Below are positions 41,902-49,656 of a stretch of 64,000 bases of DNA, piece by piece; the first letter of the stretch is position 1; every line of letters begins with the position of its first letter. The notes beneath the pieces were generated by a model. The model worked only from the letters and a program-made list of their open reading frames with translations, was not told the DNA's origin and made no database searches. This stretch comes from Treponema sp. (GTDB lineage: Bacteria > Spirochaetota > Spirochaetia > Treponematales > Treponemataceae), in assembly GCA_017534445.1 (NCBI GenBank), contig JAFXWC010000062.1, positions 1-64,000 on the forward strand. Reading direction: 5' to 3'. Made by a program: the position numbers and the translations under genes.

Positions 41902-42075
41902 ATGGCTTACAAGATTGACGATAGTGCATGCATCAACTGTGGTGCTTGTGAAGGAGCTTGCCCAGCCGGAGCAATCAGCGAAGTAAACGACAAGCGCAGC
42001 ATCGATGCCGACAAGTGCGCCGGTTGCGGTTCCTGCGTAGGAGAATGTCCTGTAGAAGCAATTTCAGAAGCATAA
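41902..42075 (+). CDS. 2[4Fe-4S] ferredoxin
   Basis: 57 aa, too short for many gene finders. Two CxxCxxCxxxCP motifs at Cys10, 13, 16, 20 and 39, 42, 45, 49 bind two 4Fe-4S clusters, the clostridial type. It carries electrons at low potential in anaerobic metabolism (pyruvate oxidoreductase, hydrogenase). AAGGAG 7 nt upstream and a terminator downstream make it a single-gene unit, probably highly expressed. Confidence 0.95.
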   Translation: MAYKIDDSACINCGACEGACPAGAISEVNDKRSIDADKCAGCGSCVGECPVEAISEA

Positions 42076-42102
42076 GCCCTGAAAGCGCAAGCAGGATAAT
42101 CC

Positions 42103-42147
42103 AAAGGCTTTCCCCAAGGCACAAAACCTTAAGGGAAGGCCTTTTTT
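42103..42147 (+). terminator. Rho-independent terminator of the ferredoxin gene
   Basis: A long stem, AAGGCTTTCCCCAAGG against CCTTAAGGGAAGGCCTT, followed by six T. Confidence 0.85.
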
Positions 42148-42261
42148 ATGCCATCAAGCAAACTCGGCCATCTGTTAAAATTGATGCTTAGTATTTTCTG
42201 TAACCCCTTCCCCCTATTTTTTTATTTTTAAATAGTGTATAATAAGCAAAAGGACGATTAT

Positions 42262-42642
42262 ATGATTAAGAACATAGCAAAAGGCTACCGTAGCCTTATA
42301 TCATCTACGGTAAAAATCATCCTGCTGATTGCAGTTTGCGCGGGACTTGGATTCTCTATAGTCTACCCGCTCTGGAAATGGGCAACCGTCTCGCCCTCAT
42401 CCTACACCATCGTATGCCTTTGCCTTTTGGCTGCCGCAGCCGTATTCCTTGCTGTAAGGTCCTTCCTAAGGCTAGGTGCAAAAAAATGGCTTGTCCGCTT
42501 TGCAAAACTTCTTACGGTATTTGCAGGGCTTGGATTCATCATATTCAGTGTGATTAGGGGAAACAGGATAGCAGCCTTGGCAGCCCTTCCTGTCATCTTT
42601 ATACTTTACGGCCTCTTGGCCATAGGATTCAAAGAAAAGTGA
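42262..42642 (+). CDS. Small membrane protein upstream of the M23 peptidase
   Basis: 126 aa with four hydrophobic segments (around residues 16-35, 42-66, 78-96, 103-120). The start at 42262 has AAGGAC 7 nt upstream; the frame to 42235 begins inside a TATAAT box (42237-42242). It ends overlapping the GTG start of the peptidase gene by four bases, so the two are translationally coupled. No family recognised. Confidence 0.7.
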   Translation: MIKNIAKGYRSLISSTVKIILLIAVCAGLGFSIVYPLWKWATVSPSSYTIVCLCLLAAAAVFLAVRSFLRLGAKKWLVRFAKLLTVFAGLGFIIFSVIRGNRIAALAALPVIFILYGLLAIGFKEK

Positions 42643-43622
42643 AAAGAAAACTCTTTAGGCATCATCCGCTATCCGCAGCAACGCTTGTACTGGCAGTCAT
42701 AGCAAACATCATTTTTGCACAAGGCATATCCGCCCAGGAACCCCAGGAGGAAGAAGAAGTACAGGCAGCCCCCTCCTCCCAGGGAATGCTGGCCTATCCG
42801 CTAATAGAAAGCCTGGACTCAAGGAACGTACTCTTTAAGCAGTACCAGCAGGCGGTACAGGAAGCATCCATGGCAGAAATCCGAGGAGACTTGCCTTCAG
42901 CCCTTGAATTCTACTCCTACAAGGCGCAGAAAAAGGACACCGCAATGCTCCTTTCTTCCCGCTGTGCAATCCGCTACGACAGCCTGGTAACGCTAAACTC
43001 AATAGCAGAAAACGGGGAGTCCCTGGAAGGCCGCACCCTCATCCTGCCAACGGCAAACGGCCTCTACATCCCCCACGAACCTCAGACACCAATAGAAATC
43101 CTCCTTGCAAAGGAACACTCAAAAGACCTGCTAGAAGGAAAATACCCCACGCTCATCATAAACGGAAAGAAATTCTACTTCATGAAGGGTGTAAGATTCT
43201 CTCCCGCACAAAGGGCATATTTCCTTATCCCCGGAATGCGCCTCCCCCTGGACAAAAGCGTGCTCACGTCATCATTCGGCATGAGGATAAGCCCAATATC
43301 AGGAAAGTGGAAATTCCACAAGGGAATAGACATGGCAGCTCCCCTTGGCTCCAACATCTACGCCTGCAAAAGCGGAACCGCAACAACCGTCGTAAAGATG
43401 AACCCCACCTACGGAAACTACGTAGTATTGCGCCACGATGACGGCATGTCAAGCCTTTACGCCCACATGAACGACATAAGCGTAACAAAGGACCAGAAAG
43501 TTTCCACCGGCCAAATCATAGGCCACGTCGGAACCACAGGCATGAGCACTGGTCCCCACCTACACTTTGAGATTCACCTTAACGGAGAAGCCCAAGACCC
43601 GCAGAAATACCTAAGGAACTGA
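42639..43622 (+). CDS. M23-family (LytM) metallopeptidase
   Basis: 327 aa, GTG start overlapping the previous stop. Signal peptide or anchor in the first 30 residues. The C-terminal LytM domain has HKGIDMAAP (His and Asp near 226-230), LYAHM (near 274) and HLHFE (near 307), the full zinc set. It cleaves peptidoglycan cross-bridges or activates amidases in the periplasm. Near-neighbours SPOR protein, PBP1A and bactofilin point to cell-wall work. Confidence 0.9.
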   Translation: MKRKLFRHHPLSAATLVLAVIANIIFAQGISAQEPQEEEEVQAAPSSQGMLAYPLIESLDSRNVLFKQYQQAVQEASMAEIRGDLPSALEFYSYKAQKKDTAMLLSSRCAIRYDSLVTLNSIAENGESLEGRTLILPTANGLYIPHEPQTPIEILLAKEHSKDLLEGKYPTLIINGKKFYFMKGVRFSPAQRAYFLIPGMRLPLDKSVLTSSFGMRISPISGKWKFHKGIDMAAPLGSNIYACKSGTATTVVKMNPTYGNYVVLRHDDGMSSLYAHMNDISVTKDQKVSTGQIIGHVGTTGMSTGPHLHFEIHLNGEAQDPQKYLRN

Positions 43623-43672
43623 TTCGCGGTCTAAAATCATAAGAAGTACTAGCAAAGAAGCGAATCTTCTAT

Positions 43673-43678
43673 TATACT
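43673..43678 (+). promoter_or_regulatory. -10 box abutting the next start codon (leaderless candidate)
   Basis: TATACT followed by 6 nt and the ATG at 43685. The -35 region (TAGCAA at 17 nt) is poor. No Shine-Dalgarno. Confidence 0.4.
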
Positions 43679-43684
43679 GTCTCT

Positions 43685-44698
43685 ATGCCCGCAAAAAACA
43701 GTCTCAGGCTACTGGTGGCCTTTTCGTGCACACTGGCATTTTCTCTCTTTGGCCAAGCATACAGGCCCTTAAGCGCGGAAACATTCACGGTCGCGTCTGT
43801 ACATACACTATCAGTCTCATCCACCGAGGACAAAAAGTCCATAACTGCCTTAATAAATGATGCAGTAGAAATACTTCTGCCCCAGGAAGGCGATTACGTC
43901 CAAGGTATTGAAATAAACTTTAAATTACCGCAAAAAATTGCCGAGCATCACGAAAAAGTCTCTTGGTCTGTCTACAAAGACAACCTTTTGGTCTATTCGG
44001 AAGACAATTCAAGCGTCTATTCGGGAACAAGGATTGCCCTGGGCTCCTTTGGGAACTACCTTAGCATGGTGCTAAAAATACCCCTCTACCCCAACAGTGC
44101 CATAAAAAGGGATGCATATTCCTACTACATCCCCAACACCTCTGGCTCATACGGGGAAAAGCTTCTCATAAGGATTCAAGGTTCAAGGCAGCTCTCCGAG
44201 GAAGACCTTAAATCATGCCCCATAGAAATATCAGCAAAGCCTATCTTTATAGAAAAAAGCCGCCTCTTTATAAGGCTAAGGCCACCCGCAGGAAAGGAAG
44301 TCCAGCCCTGCACCCTCTTTGTTGACGGAAAGCCCTGCACCCTGGACAAGAACGGAATGCTTGTCTCTCCCGGCATACACGACATAAGCGTTACAAGCGA
44401 CTTTTACCGCAACGAGCTTCGCGCCGTAACCGTGGAAAACGCAAAAGACACCTATGTGGAAATAGAGCTAAGGGATATAGCCCCCCTCCTAAGGATAATC
44501 GCCCCCGACGGAACAAAAATCCTATTGGACGAGCAACCCGTCGCAAACACGCAGAACTACATCCCCCTTTCACAGGGAGAGCACACTCTGCGCCTAAAGC
44601 TTGGCAACTACGAGGTTATCCGCTCAATAACAGCCCTCAATGGAAGAAGCTATTCCGTTAACCTTACCCTGGAAGCCACCGTTACGGTAGAAGAATAA
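43685..44698 (+). CDS. Secreted protein with PEGA-like C-terminal domain
   Basis: 337 aa. Signal peptide of about 25 residues (FSLFGQA). Beta-rich throughout. The C-terminal part has short repeats resembling PEGA or Big-type strands: CTLFVDGKPCTLDKNGMLVS followed by PGIHDISVTSDFYRN, and KILLDEQPVANTQNYIPLSQ followed by GEHTLRLKLGNYE. It lies between M23 and PBP1A genes, so a periplasmic cell-wall role is plausible. Function unknown. Confidence 0.65.
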   Translation: MPAKNSLRLLVAFSCTLAFSLFGQAYRPLSAETFTVASVHTLSVSSTEDKKSITALINDAVEILLPQEGDYVQGIEINFKLPQKIAEHHEKVSWSVYKDNLLVYSEDNSSVYSGTRIALGSFGNYLSMVLKIPLYPNSAIKRDAYSYYIPNTSGSYGEKLLIRIQGSRQLSEEDLKSCPIEISAKPIFIEKSRLFIRLRPPAGKEVQPCTLFVDGKPCTLDKNGMLVSPGIHDISVTSDFYRNELRAVTVENAKDTYVEIELRDIAPLLRIIAPDGTKILLDEQPVANTQNYIPLSQGEHTLRLKLGNYEVIRSITALNGRSYSVNLTLEATVTVEE

Positions 44699-44721
44699 GC
44701 CTTCCTCTCTTCCAAATATCG

Positions 44722-44750
44722 TTCAAGAATTCGCCCCCTTTGCCGATAAT
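44722..44750 (+). promoter_or_regulatory. Candidate promoter of a small RNA
   Basis: TTCAAG, 17 nt, GATAAT. A transcript would begin near 44757, directly at the first hairpin described next. Confidence 0.4.
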
Positions 44751-44756
44751 TAAATT

Positions 44757-44843
44757 ACCGGGCGGACAATTTATCCCCTCCCACCCATTTCCGCCCGGTT
44801 GCCTGATGGGCAAGGCCGGCGGTCTCCGCCGGTCTCTTTTTTT
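44757..44843 (+). ncRNA. Candidate small structured RNA
   Basis: Three consecutive hairpins: CCGGGCGGA (44758-44766) with TCCGCCCGG (44790-44798); TTGCC (44799-44803) with GGCAA (44809-44813); CCGGCGG (44816-44822) with CCGCCGG (44826-44832), then a T-run to 44843 that makes a Rho-independent terminator. A promoter-like sequence sits upstream at the right distance. It may be a small RNA of about 87 nt or simply a double terminator after the PEGA-like gene. It shows no match to families I know. Confidence 0.45.
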
Positions 44844-44860
44844 ATGAGGGACGCGCTACA

Positions 44861-44889
44861 TTGACAAACAGCCACAAATTTTCTATTAT
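44861..44889 (+). promoter_or_regulatory. Promoter abutting the PBP1A start (leaderless candidate)
   Basis: TTGACA (44861-44866), 17 nt, TATTAT (44884-44889), then 6 nt to the ATG. A perfect -35 box makes this the clearest leaderless case in the window. Confidence 0.7.
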
Positions 44890-44895
44890 TATAGA

Positions 44896-47577
44896 ATGAA
44901 AAAAATCAAGAAATGGCCTTACATTCTTCTTTCAGCTCTCATTTTTGCCTCAGCACTGGCAGGAGCAGGCCTCGGTAAAGCACTCGCAGTCACAAGAAAT
45001 ACCATAAACACAGAAAATTTCACTGAATTCACAACGGCTTTGCCAACAAAGCTTTTGGACATAAACGGTGAGCTCATCACGGAATTCGCAAGCGATGAAA
45101 AGAGAGAGATTATCTCCCTCAGCAAGCTTCCCCCGCAGATGATAAACGCCCTCATCACCCGCGAAGACAGAATCTTCTACGACCACCACGGCTACAGCGT
45201 AAAGGCTCTTTCCCGCGCTGTAATAGGCATACTCACCCACAGCAAGCTTGGTGGAGGTTCTACCCTTACCCAGCAGATTGCGGGAACCCTCTACTGCGAC
45301 CGCCGCGAAAAGTCCATCAAAAGAAAGCTCAAGGAACTTTGGTGGTGTATCCAGATGGAAAGACGCTATTCAAAAGACGAAATCCTTGAAATCTACCTCA
45401 ACAAGATATACTTCGGTGGCGGAACCTACGGTGTAAATGCCGCCTGCAAATACTACTTCGGCCACAGTGCAATGCAGATTACCCCAGCCGAAGCTTCAAT
45501 GCTCGTAATCCAGCTTTCAAACCCGGTTTACTACAACCCCTTCGAAAACACAACCCGCGCTCAGGAAATGCAGAACTACATCCTGAACGAAATGGTACAG
45601 GAAGGATACCTTTCCCAGGAAGAAGCAGACGAAAGCTTTGACACCTTCTGGGCCAATTTCGACTACAACAGGGCCGGATCATCGGCACACGCAATGAGAC
45701 GCGACGAAGCCCCTTGGTTCAGCGAATACGTCCGCCGCGAGCTTAGCAACATGCTCTACGGAACGGAAGACCTCTACACAGGCGGCTATACTGTAAACAC
45801 AACGCTCAACCTGCACTACCAGAGGGCTGCAGACGACATAATGGCAGACTACATAGTGTATGCAAACAAGGCCTACAAGCGCACCCTTAGCGAAAACAGG
45901 CTGGACTACTTCCGCCGCTACATTCCGGTAACGGAACTTATCACCCTGGCCTTCAACCTTACAAACCTTCAGGTAAGCGAAAAGAGGGCAAAGCAGCTTG
46001 CACTCAGCGCCTACGCAAAAGAGGCAAACCCGGTTATGGACATCATGTCCCTCCTTACAGGCCTTGACACCCTCAAGACGCAGATGGTAATGCGTGGCAA
46101 CGAAATAACAAGACGGGCATCCGAAAAAGACACGGTAGAAGGAACCATGATAGCCGTAGAAAACGAAACCGGCTACATAAACACTATCGTCGGCGGTTCA
46201 AGATATGACGAATCAAACCAGTTCATCCGCGCAACACAGGCAAAGATTCAGCCAGGTTCCTCTTTCAAGCCGCTCTACTACTCAGCCGCAATCGACACAA
46301 AGCAAATAACAATGACAACCGTCCTTAGCGACACGCCGGAAGTATTCATTAAGGCAGACGGTGAGCCTTACTTCCCCAAGAACTACGGTGGACACTACAG
46401 GGGCAACGTAGAAGTATGGCAGGCCTTGTGTCTCTCCCTAAACATCCCGGCACTCAAGGTTTTGGAAACCGCAGGATTCGATGCCGCAATCGTACGCTCC
46501 ACAGACCTTCTTGGCATACCGGAAAACGAATGGGAAGAACGCAGCATTTCTCCTTTGTACGCACTGGGTCTTGGCGTATGTTCCGTAAGGCCTATAGAAA
46601 TGGCAAAGGCCTACGCAACCATTGCAAACAACGGAAAAGAAGTTACACCTATAGCAATCCGCTACATAGAAGACAAGAACGGAAACATAATGCTCAATCC
46701 TGAGCGCGAAATAAAGGACAAAGAAGCTGCCAACGGTGGTCCAAAGCAGATTATTTCTCCACAGAACGCCTTCATAATGCAGGAAATGCTCAAGATGACG
46801 GTTTCCCGCGGTACCCTGGCAAGCGGTTCAAACTACAGTTCCACAAAGAAGACAATCCAGAAAGACAAGGGCAAGGGATATAAATTCCGCTTTATAGACG
46901 AAACAGGAAAGGCCTTCAACATGCCGGTTGCAGGTAAGACAGGTACGACACAGAACTGGGCAGACGCATGGGCAGTAGGCTTTACACCTTACGTAACATC
47001 CGTATTCTGGTTCGGTTTTGACCGCCCAGGACAGTCACTTGGTCTTTCCATAACAGGTGCATCACTTGCGGCTCCTGCATGGGGCGACTATATGCACATT
47101 GCAAACGAAAACAGACCATACAAGCCCTTCTTTAACAAGATACCACGCGGAATCGTAAAGAAATCCATCTGCTCAAAATACGGCGGAGTCTATACAAAGG
47201 AATGCGGAAGCGACCTTATCGTAGGCTACTTCTACGCAGGAACTGAACCCACGGAATCTTGTACAAAGCATGCCAACGACAACTCTCTTGAAATTGGTGC
47301 GGGCAACTTGGAAATAGCGGCAGAACTTTCAGGCTGGGCATTCAACAATGACGCAGACGATCCTCTGGAAGTAAACCTTGACTTCCTTGACGACGACGAC
47401 AGCGGTTCATCCAACTGGTTCTCCGATTTGTTCGGTGGGGACTCTTCCCCAATGCCAACTAACGATGACGATGACGATGATGAATCATCAAAACCGGAAG
47501 ACCCAAGGAAAAACGCTCCTAAACCAGTAGAAATTTATCCTCCTCAGGACGATGACACCAACTGGCTCTTGCAATAG
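44896..47577 (+). CDS. mrcA: Bifunctional penicillin-binding protein 1A
   Basis: 893 aa. One N-terminal TM, then a GT51 transglycosylase domain (EDRIFYDHHGYSVKALSRAV with the catalytic Glu near 89, GGGSTLTQQIAGT, YLNKIYFGGGTYGVNAACKY), and a transpeptidase domain with PGSSFKPLYY (active Ser near 454), SLN near 513 and KTGTT near 680. It polymerises and cross-links peptidoglycan. The last 90 residues end in an acidic run of Asp (DDDDDDES) and a short Pro-rich tail, probably a disordered extension. Starts without ribosome site (leaderless). Confidence 0.96.
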   Translation: MKKIKKWPYILLSALIFASALAGAGLGKALAVTRNTINTENFTEFTTALPTKLLDINGELITEFASDEKREIISLSKLPPQMINALITREDRIFYDHHGYSVKALSRAVIGILTHSKLGGGSTLTQQIAGTLYCDRREKSIKRKLKELWWCIQMERRYSKDEILEIYLNKIYFGGGTYGVNAACKYYFGHSAMQITPAEASMLVIQLSNPVYYNPFENTTRAQEMQNYILNEMVQEGYLSQEEADESFDTFWANFDYNRAGSSAHAMRRDEAPWFSEYVRRELSNMLYGTEDLYTGGYTVNTTLNLHYQRAADDIMADYIVYANKAYKRTLSENRLDYFRRYIPVTELITLAFNLTNLQVSEKRAKQLALSAYAKEANPVMDIMSLLTGLDTLKTQMVMRGNEITRRASEKDTVEGTMIAVENETGYINTIVGGSRYDESNQFIRATQAKIQPGSSFKPLYYSAAIDTKQITMTTVLSDTPEVFIKADGEPYFPKNYGGHYRGNVEVWQALCLSLNIPALKVLETAGFDAAIVRSTDLLGIPENEWEERSISPLYALGLGVCSVRPIEMAKAYATIANNGKEVTPIAIRYIEDKNGNIMLNPEREIKDKEAANGGPKQIISPQNAFIMQEMLKMTVSRGTLASGSNYSSTKKTIQKDKGKGYKFRFIDETGKAFNMPVAGKTGTTQNWADAWAVGFTPYVTSVFWFGFDRPGQSLGLSITGASLAAPAWGDYMHIANENRPYKPFFNKIPRGIVKKSICSKYGGVYTKECGSDLIVGYFYAGTEPTESCTKHANDNSLEIGAGNLEIAAELSGWAFNNDADDPLEVNLDFLDDDDSGSSNWFSDLFGGDSSPMPTNDDDDDDESSKPEDPRKNAPKPVEIYPPQDDDTNWLLQ

Positions 47578-47589
47578 CAAAGGAATAAT

Positions 47590-48030
47590 ATGCTTGTAAA
47601 GATAAGCGAAATAAAGGTAAAAAAAAGAGTCCGCAAAGACCTTGGCGATTTGGATGCTTTAAAGCAAAGCCTAAGGACTTACGGACTTTTAAACCCCATA
47701 ACGCTAAATTCAAAGTATGAGCTTATCGCAGGAGAGCGCCGTCTGGAAGCCGCAAAGGCAATCGGTTGGGAAAACATAAACGCAATAGTTCTTGGAAGGG
47801 AATTGGACGATGTTTCCCAGCTGGAAATGGAGCTAGAAGAAAACAACCAGCGCAAGGAATTTACCGACGAAGAGCTGCTTGACGGCTACCACCGCCTGGA
47901 ACGCCTTAGAAACCCTACCCTTCTTATGAAGCTTTGGAAGCTAATCAAAAAGCTAATCGACGCAATAGCAGAAATGCTAAAAAAACTGTTCGGAACAAAA
48001 AAAGGAAGCCTTACCGACACAATCCAGTAG
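47590..48030 (+). CDS. ParB/Spo0J N-terminal-domain protein without HTH
   Basis: 146 aa. ParB N-terminal CTPase-type fold: LKQSLRTYGLLNPITLNSKY followed by ELIAGERRLEAAKAIGWENI (the GERR motif) and QLEMELEENNQRKEFTDEEL. It lacks the DNA-binding helix-turn-helix and dimer domain of true ParB; the C-terminus is a basic amphipathic helix (LMKLWKLIKKLIDAIAEMLK). It may be a membrane-targeted partition-related switch. Follows PBP1A by 12 nt, so co-transcribed. Confidence 0.75.
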   Translation: MLVKISEIKVKKRVRKDLGDLDALKQSLRTYGLLNPITLNSKYELIAGERRLEAAKAIGWENINAIVLGRELDDVSQLEMELEENNQRKEFTDEELLDGYHRLERLRNPTLLMKLWKLIKKLIDAIAEMLKKLFGTKKGSLTDTIQ

Positions 48031-48045
48031 GCTTCCACTTAAAAG

Positions 48046-48072
48046 AAAAACCCGGAAGGCAATCCCCCGGGT
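48046..48072 (-). terminator. Rho-independent terminator of tyrS
   Basis: On the minus strand ACCCGG pairs with CCGGGT, followed by five T, 30 nt after the tyrS stop codon. Confidence 0.8.
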
Positions 48073-48101
48073 CTTATGCAAAAAATCCAATCTATTCTAT
48101 T

Positions 48102-49325
48102 TTATTTTAGAACAACGCGGCAGAATTTCTTCTTTCCAGCCTTTACAACAAATTCTCCGTCCTTGTCCGCATCGGAAGTCTTAAAGACAGCCTTTACGTC
48201 CGTAACGCTATTTCCGTTAACACTTGCCCCACCCTGCTGAATCAGGCGGCGGGCATCTGACTTTGTTGCGCAAAGCTTTGTGTTAAAGAAAAGGTCGCAG
48301 GCGTTAACTCCGGCATCAAATTCAGCCTTGGAAAGTTCAACCGTGGGCATCTGGGACTTGTCACCGCCGCCACCGAATGCAGCCTTTGCACCGGCAACCG
48401 CATTGTCTGCTTCTTCCTTACCGTGAATGTCCTTTACAACCTCGTAGGCAAGAGTCTTCTGTGCAATACGTGTTTCGGGATGCTCCTTCTGCTGGGCGCA
48501 AATCTCTTCAATCTGCTCGCGTGGAAGAAAAGTAAAGACCTTAAGGTATTCAACAACCTTGGAGTCGTCGCTGTTATAGAGGTACTGGTAAATCTGGTAG
48601 GGAGAAGTCTTTGACTTGTCAAGCCAAAGTGCATTTCCCTCGCTCTTGCCAAACTTCTTTCCGCTAGGGTCAAGGATAAGAGGCATGGTAAATGCATAAG
48701 CGGTCTTGTTCAGCATCTTGCGGATAAGGTCAACACCGGTCGTAATATTACCCCACTGGTCGCTACCAGCAACCTGCATTATGCAGTTCTTTGTTTCATA
48801 GAGGTGAAGAAAGTCGTAGCCCTGAAGCAAGGTATATGAAAATTCCGCCCAAGTAATTCCGCTTTCAAGACGGCGGCGGATTATGTCCTTGTCCAGCATG
48901 TAGTTTACGTTTATGTACTTTCCTATGTCGCGCATAAAATTAAGAAGCGTGTAGTCCTTCATCCAGTCATAGTTGTCTACAAGCTCTGCCCTGCCTTCCA
49001 AAAGCCTGTCTACCTGAGCCTGAATTGACTTGATGTTGCTGTTAACAGCTTCTTCCGAAATAATCTCACGCTCGGTCGTAGGACGAGGATCTCCGATTCT
49101 ACCGGTTGCGCCTCCGCAAAGAAGTACCGGATGGTGTCCCGCGATGCAGAGTCTCTTTGCCATGCACAATGATGAATAATGGCCAAGGTGAAGGCTGTCC
49201 GCAGTAGGGTCTGTTCCCCAGTAAAAGGCAAAAGGCTTTCCGTCCAAAACCTTCTGCAGCTCGCTCTCTTCACCAGCAACATCTTTAATAAGTCCACGCC
49301 ATTTTAAATCTTCATACAAAGTCAT
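48102..49325 (-). CDS. tyrS: Tyrosyl-tRNA synthetase
   Basis: 407 aa from the ATG at 49325, with AAGGAAAG upstream; the in-frame extension to 49592 is repeat DNA. Class I motifs: SLHLGHYSS (near residue 45), KFGKSEGNA (KMSKS-type, near 223), and a C-terminal S4 domain (ATKSDARRLIQQGGASVNGN). It charges tRNA-Tyr. Single gene. Confidence 0.96.
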   Translation of the reverse strand: MTLYEDLKWRGLIKDVAGEESELQKVLDGKPFAFYWGTDPTADSLHLGHYSSLCMAKRLCIAGHHPVLLCGGATGRIGDPRPTTEREIISEEAVNSNIKSIQAQVDRLLEGRAELVDNYDWMKDYTLLNFMRDIGKYINVNYMLDKDIIRRRLESGITWAEFSYTLLQGYDFLHLYETKNCIMQVAGSDQWGNITTGVDLIRKMLNKTAYAFTMPLILDPSGKKFGKSEGNALWLDKSKTSPYQIYQYLYNSDDSKVVEYLKVFTFLPREQIEEICAQQKEHPETRIAQKTLAYEVVKDIHGKEEADNAVAGAKAAFGGGGDKSQMPTVELSKAEFDAGVNACDLFFNTKLCATKSDARRLIQQGGASVNGNSVTDVKAVFKTSDADKDGEFVVKAGKKKFCRVVLK

Positions 49326-49404
49326 AGTTCTTTCCTTAATTTTAGTCTTACAAAAAGTAATTGCTAGAGATAGTAGCATTTTACAACAAAAATTACAATT
49401 ACCA

Positions 49405-49575
49405 AGGAGGGGAAAGCCTTCCCCTGCGGCCGCACTTCGTTGCGTCCTACCCCTTCTGCGGGGCAGTCTCTTTGCAAAGCCCCGCAACGCCCCAAGGCTG
49501 ATTGGTGTTAGCAAATAAATCCGCGAGTTACGAAGTAACTCGGTAGCTCGCGAAGCGAGCGGACAACGCCTGCTA
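49405..49575. repeat. GC-rich palindromic repeat with two perfect GAA-loop hairpins
   Basis: GGAGGGGAAAGCCTTCCCC and CCCCTTCTGCGGGGCAGTC in the first half, then CGAGTTAC-GAA-GTAACTCG (49524-49542) and GCTCGC-GAA-GCGAGC (49546-49560). The same class as 25615-25765. Confidence 0.8.
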
Positions 49576-49620
49576 AAATGGATTAGTGTCAACAGTCAAC
49601 AAGCGGACAAGGCCCCAATA

Positions 49621-49650
49621 TTGAATTCTTCCATACTTATGCGATATAAT
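49621..49650 (+). promoter_or_regulatory. Promoter abutting the nadE start (leaderless candidate)
   Basis: TTGAAT (49621-49626), 18 nt, TATAAT (49645-49650), then 6 nt to the ATG at 49657. The in-frame TTG at 49621 is the -35 box, not a start codon. Confidence 0.65.
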
Positions 49651-49656
49651 CAAAAC

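Noticed and set aside
42235-42261. GTG start for the small membrane protein at 42235
   Set aside because: It falls on a TATAAT box; the ATG at 42262 has an AAGGAC ribosome site.
49326-49592. 89-residue N-terminal extension of tyrosyl-tRNA synthetase
   Set aside because: The stretch is repeat DNA with hairpins, has no similarity to the family, and the ATG at 49325 has a proper ribosome site.
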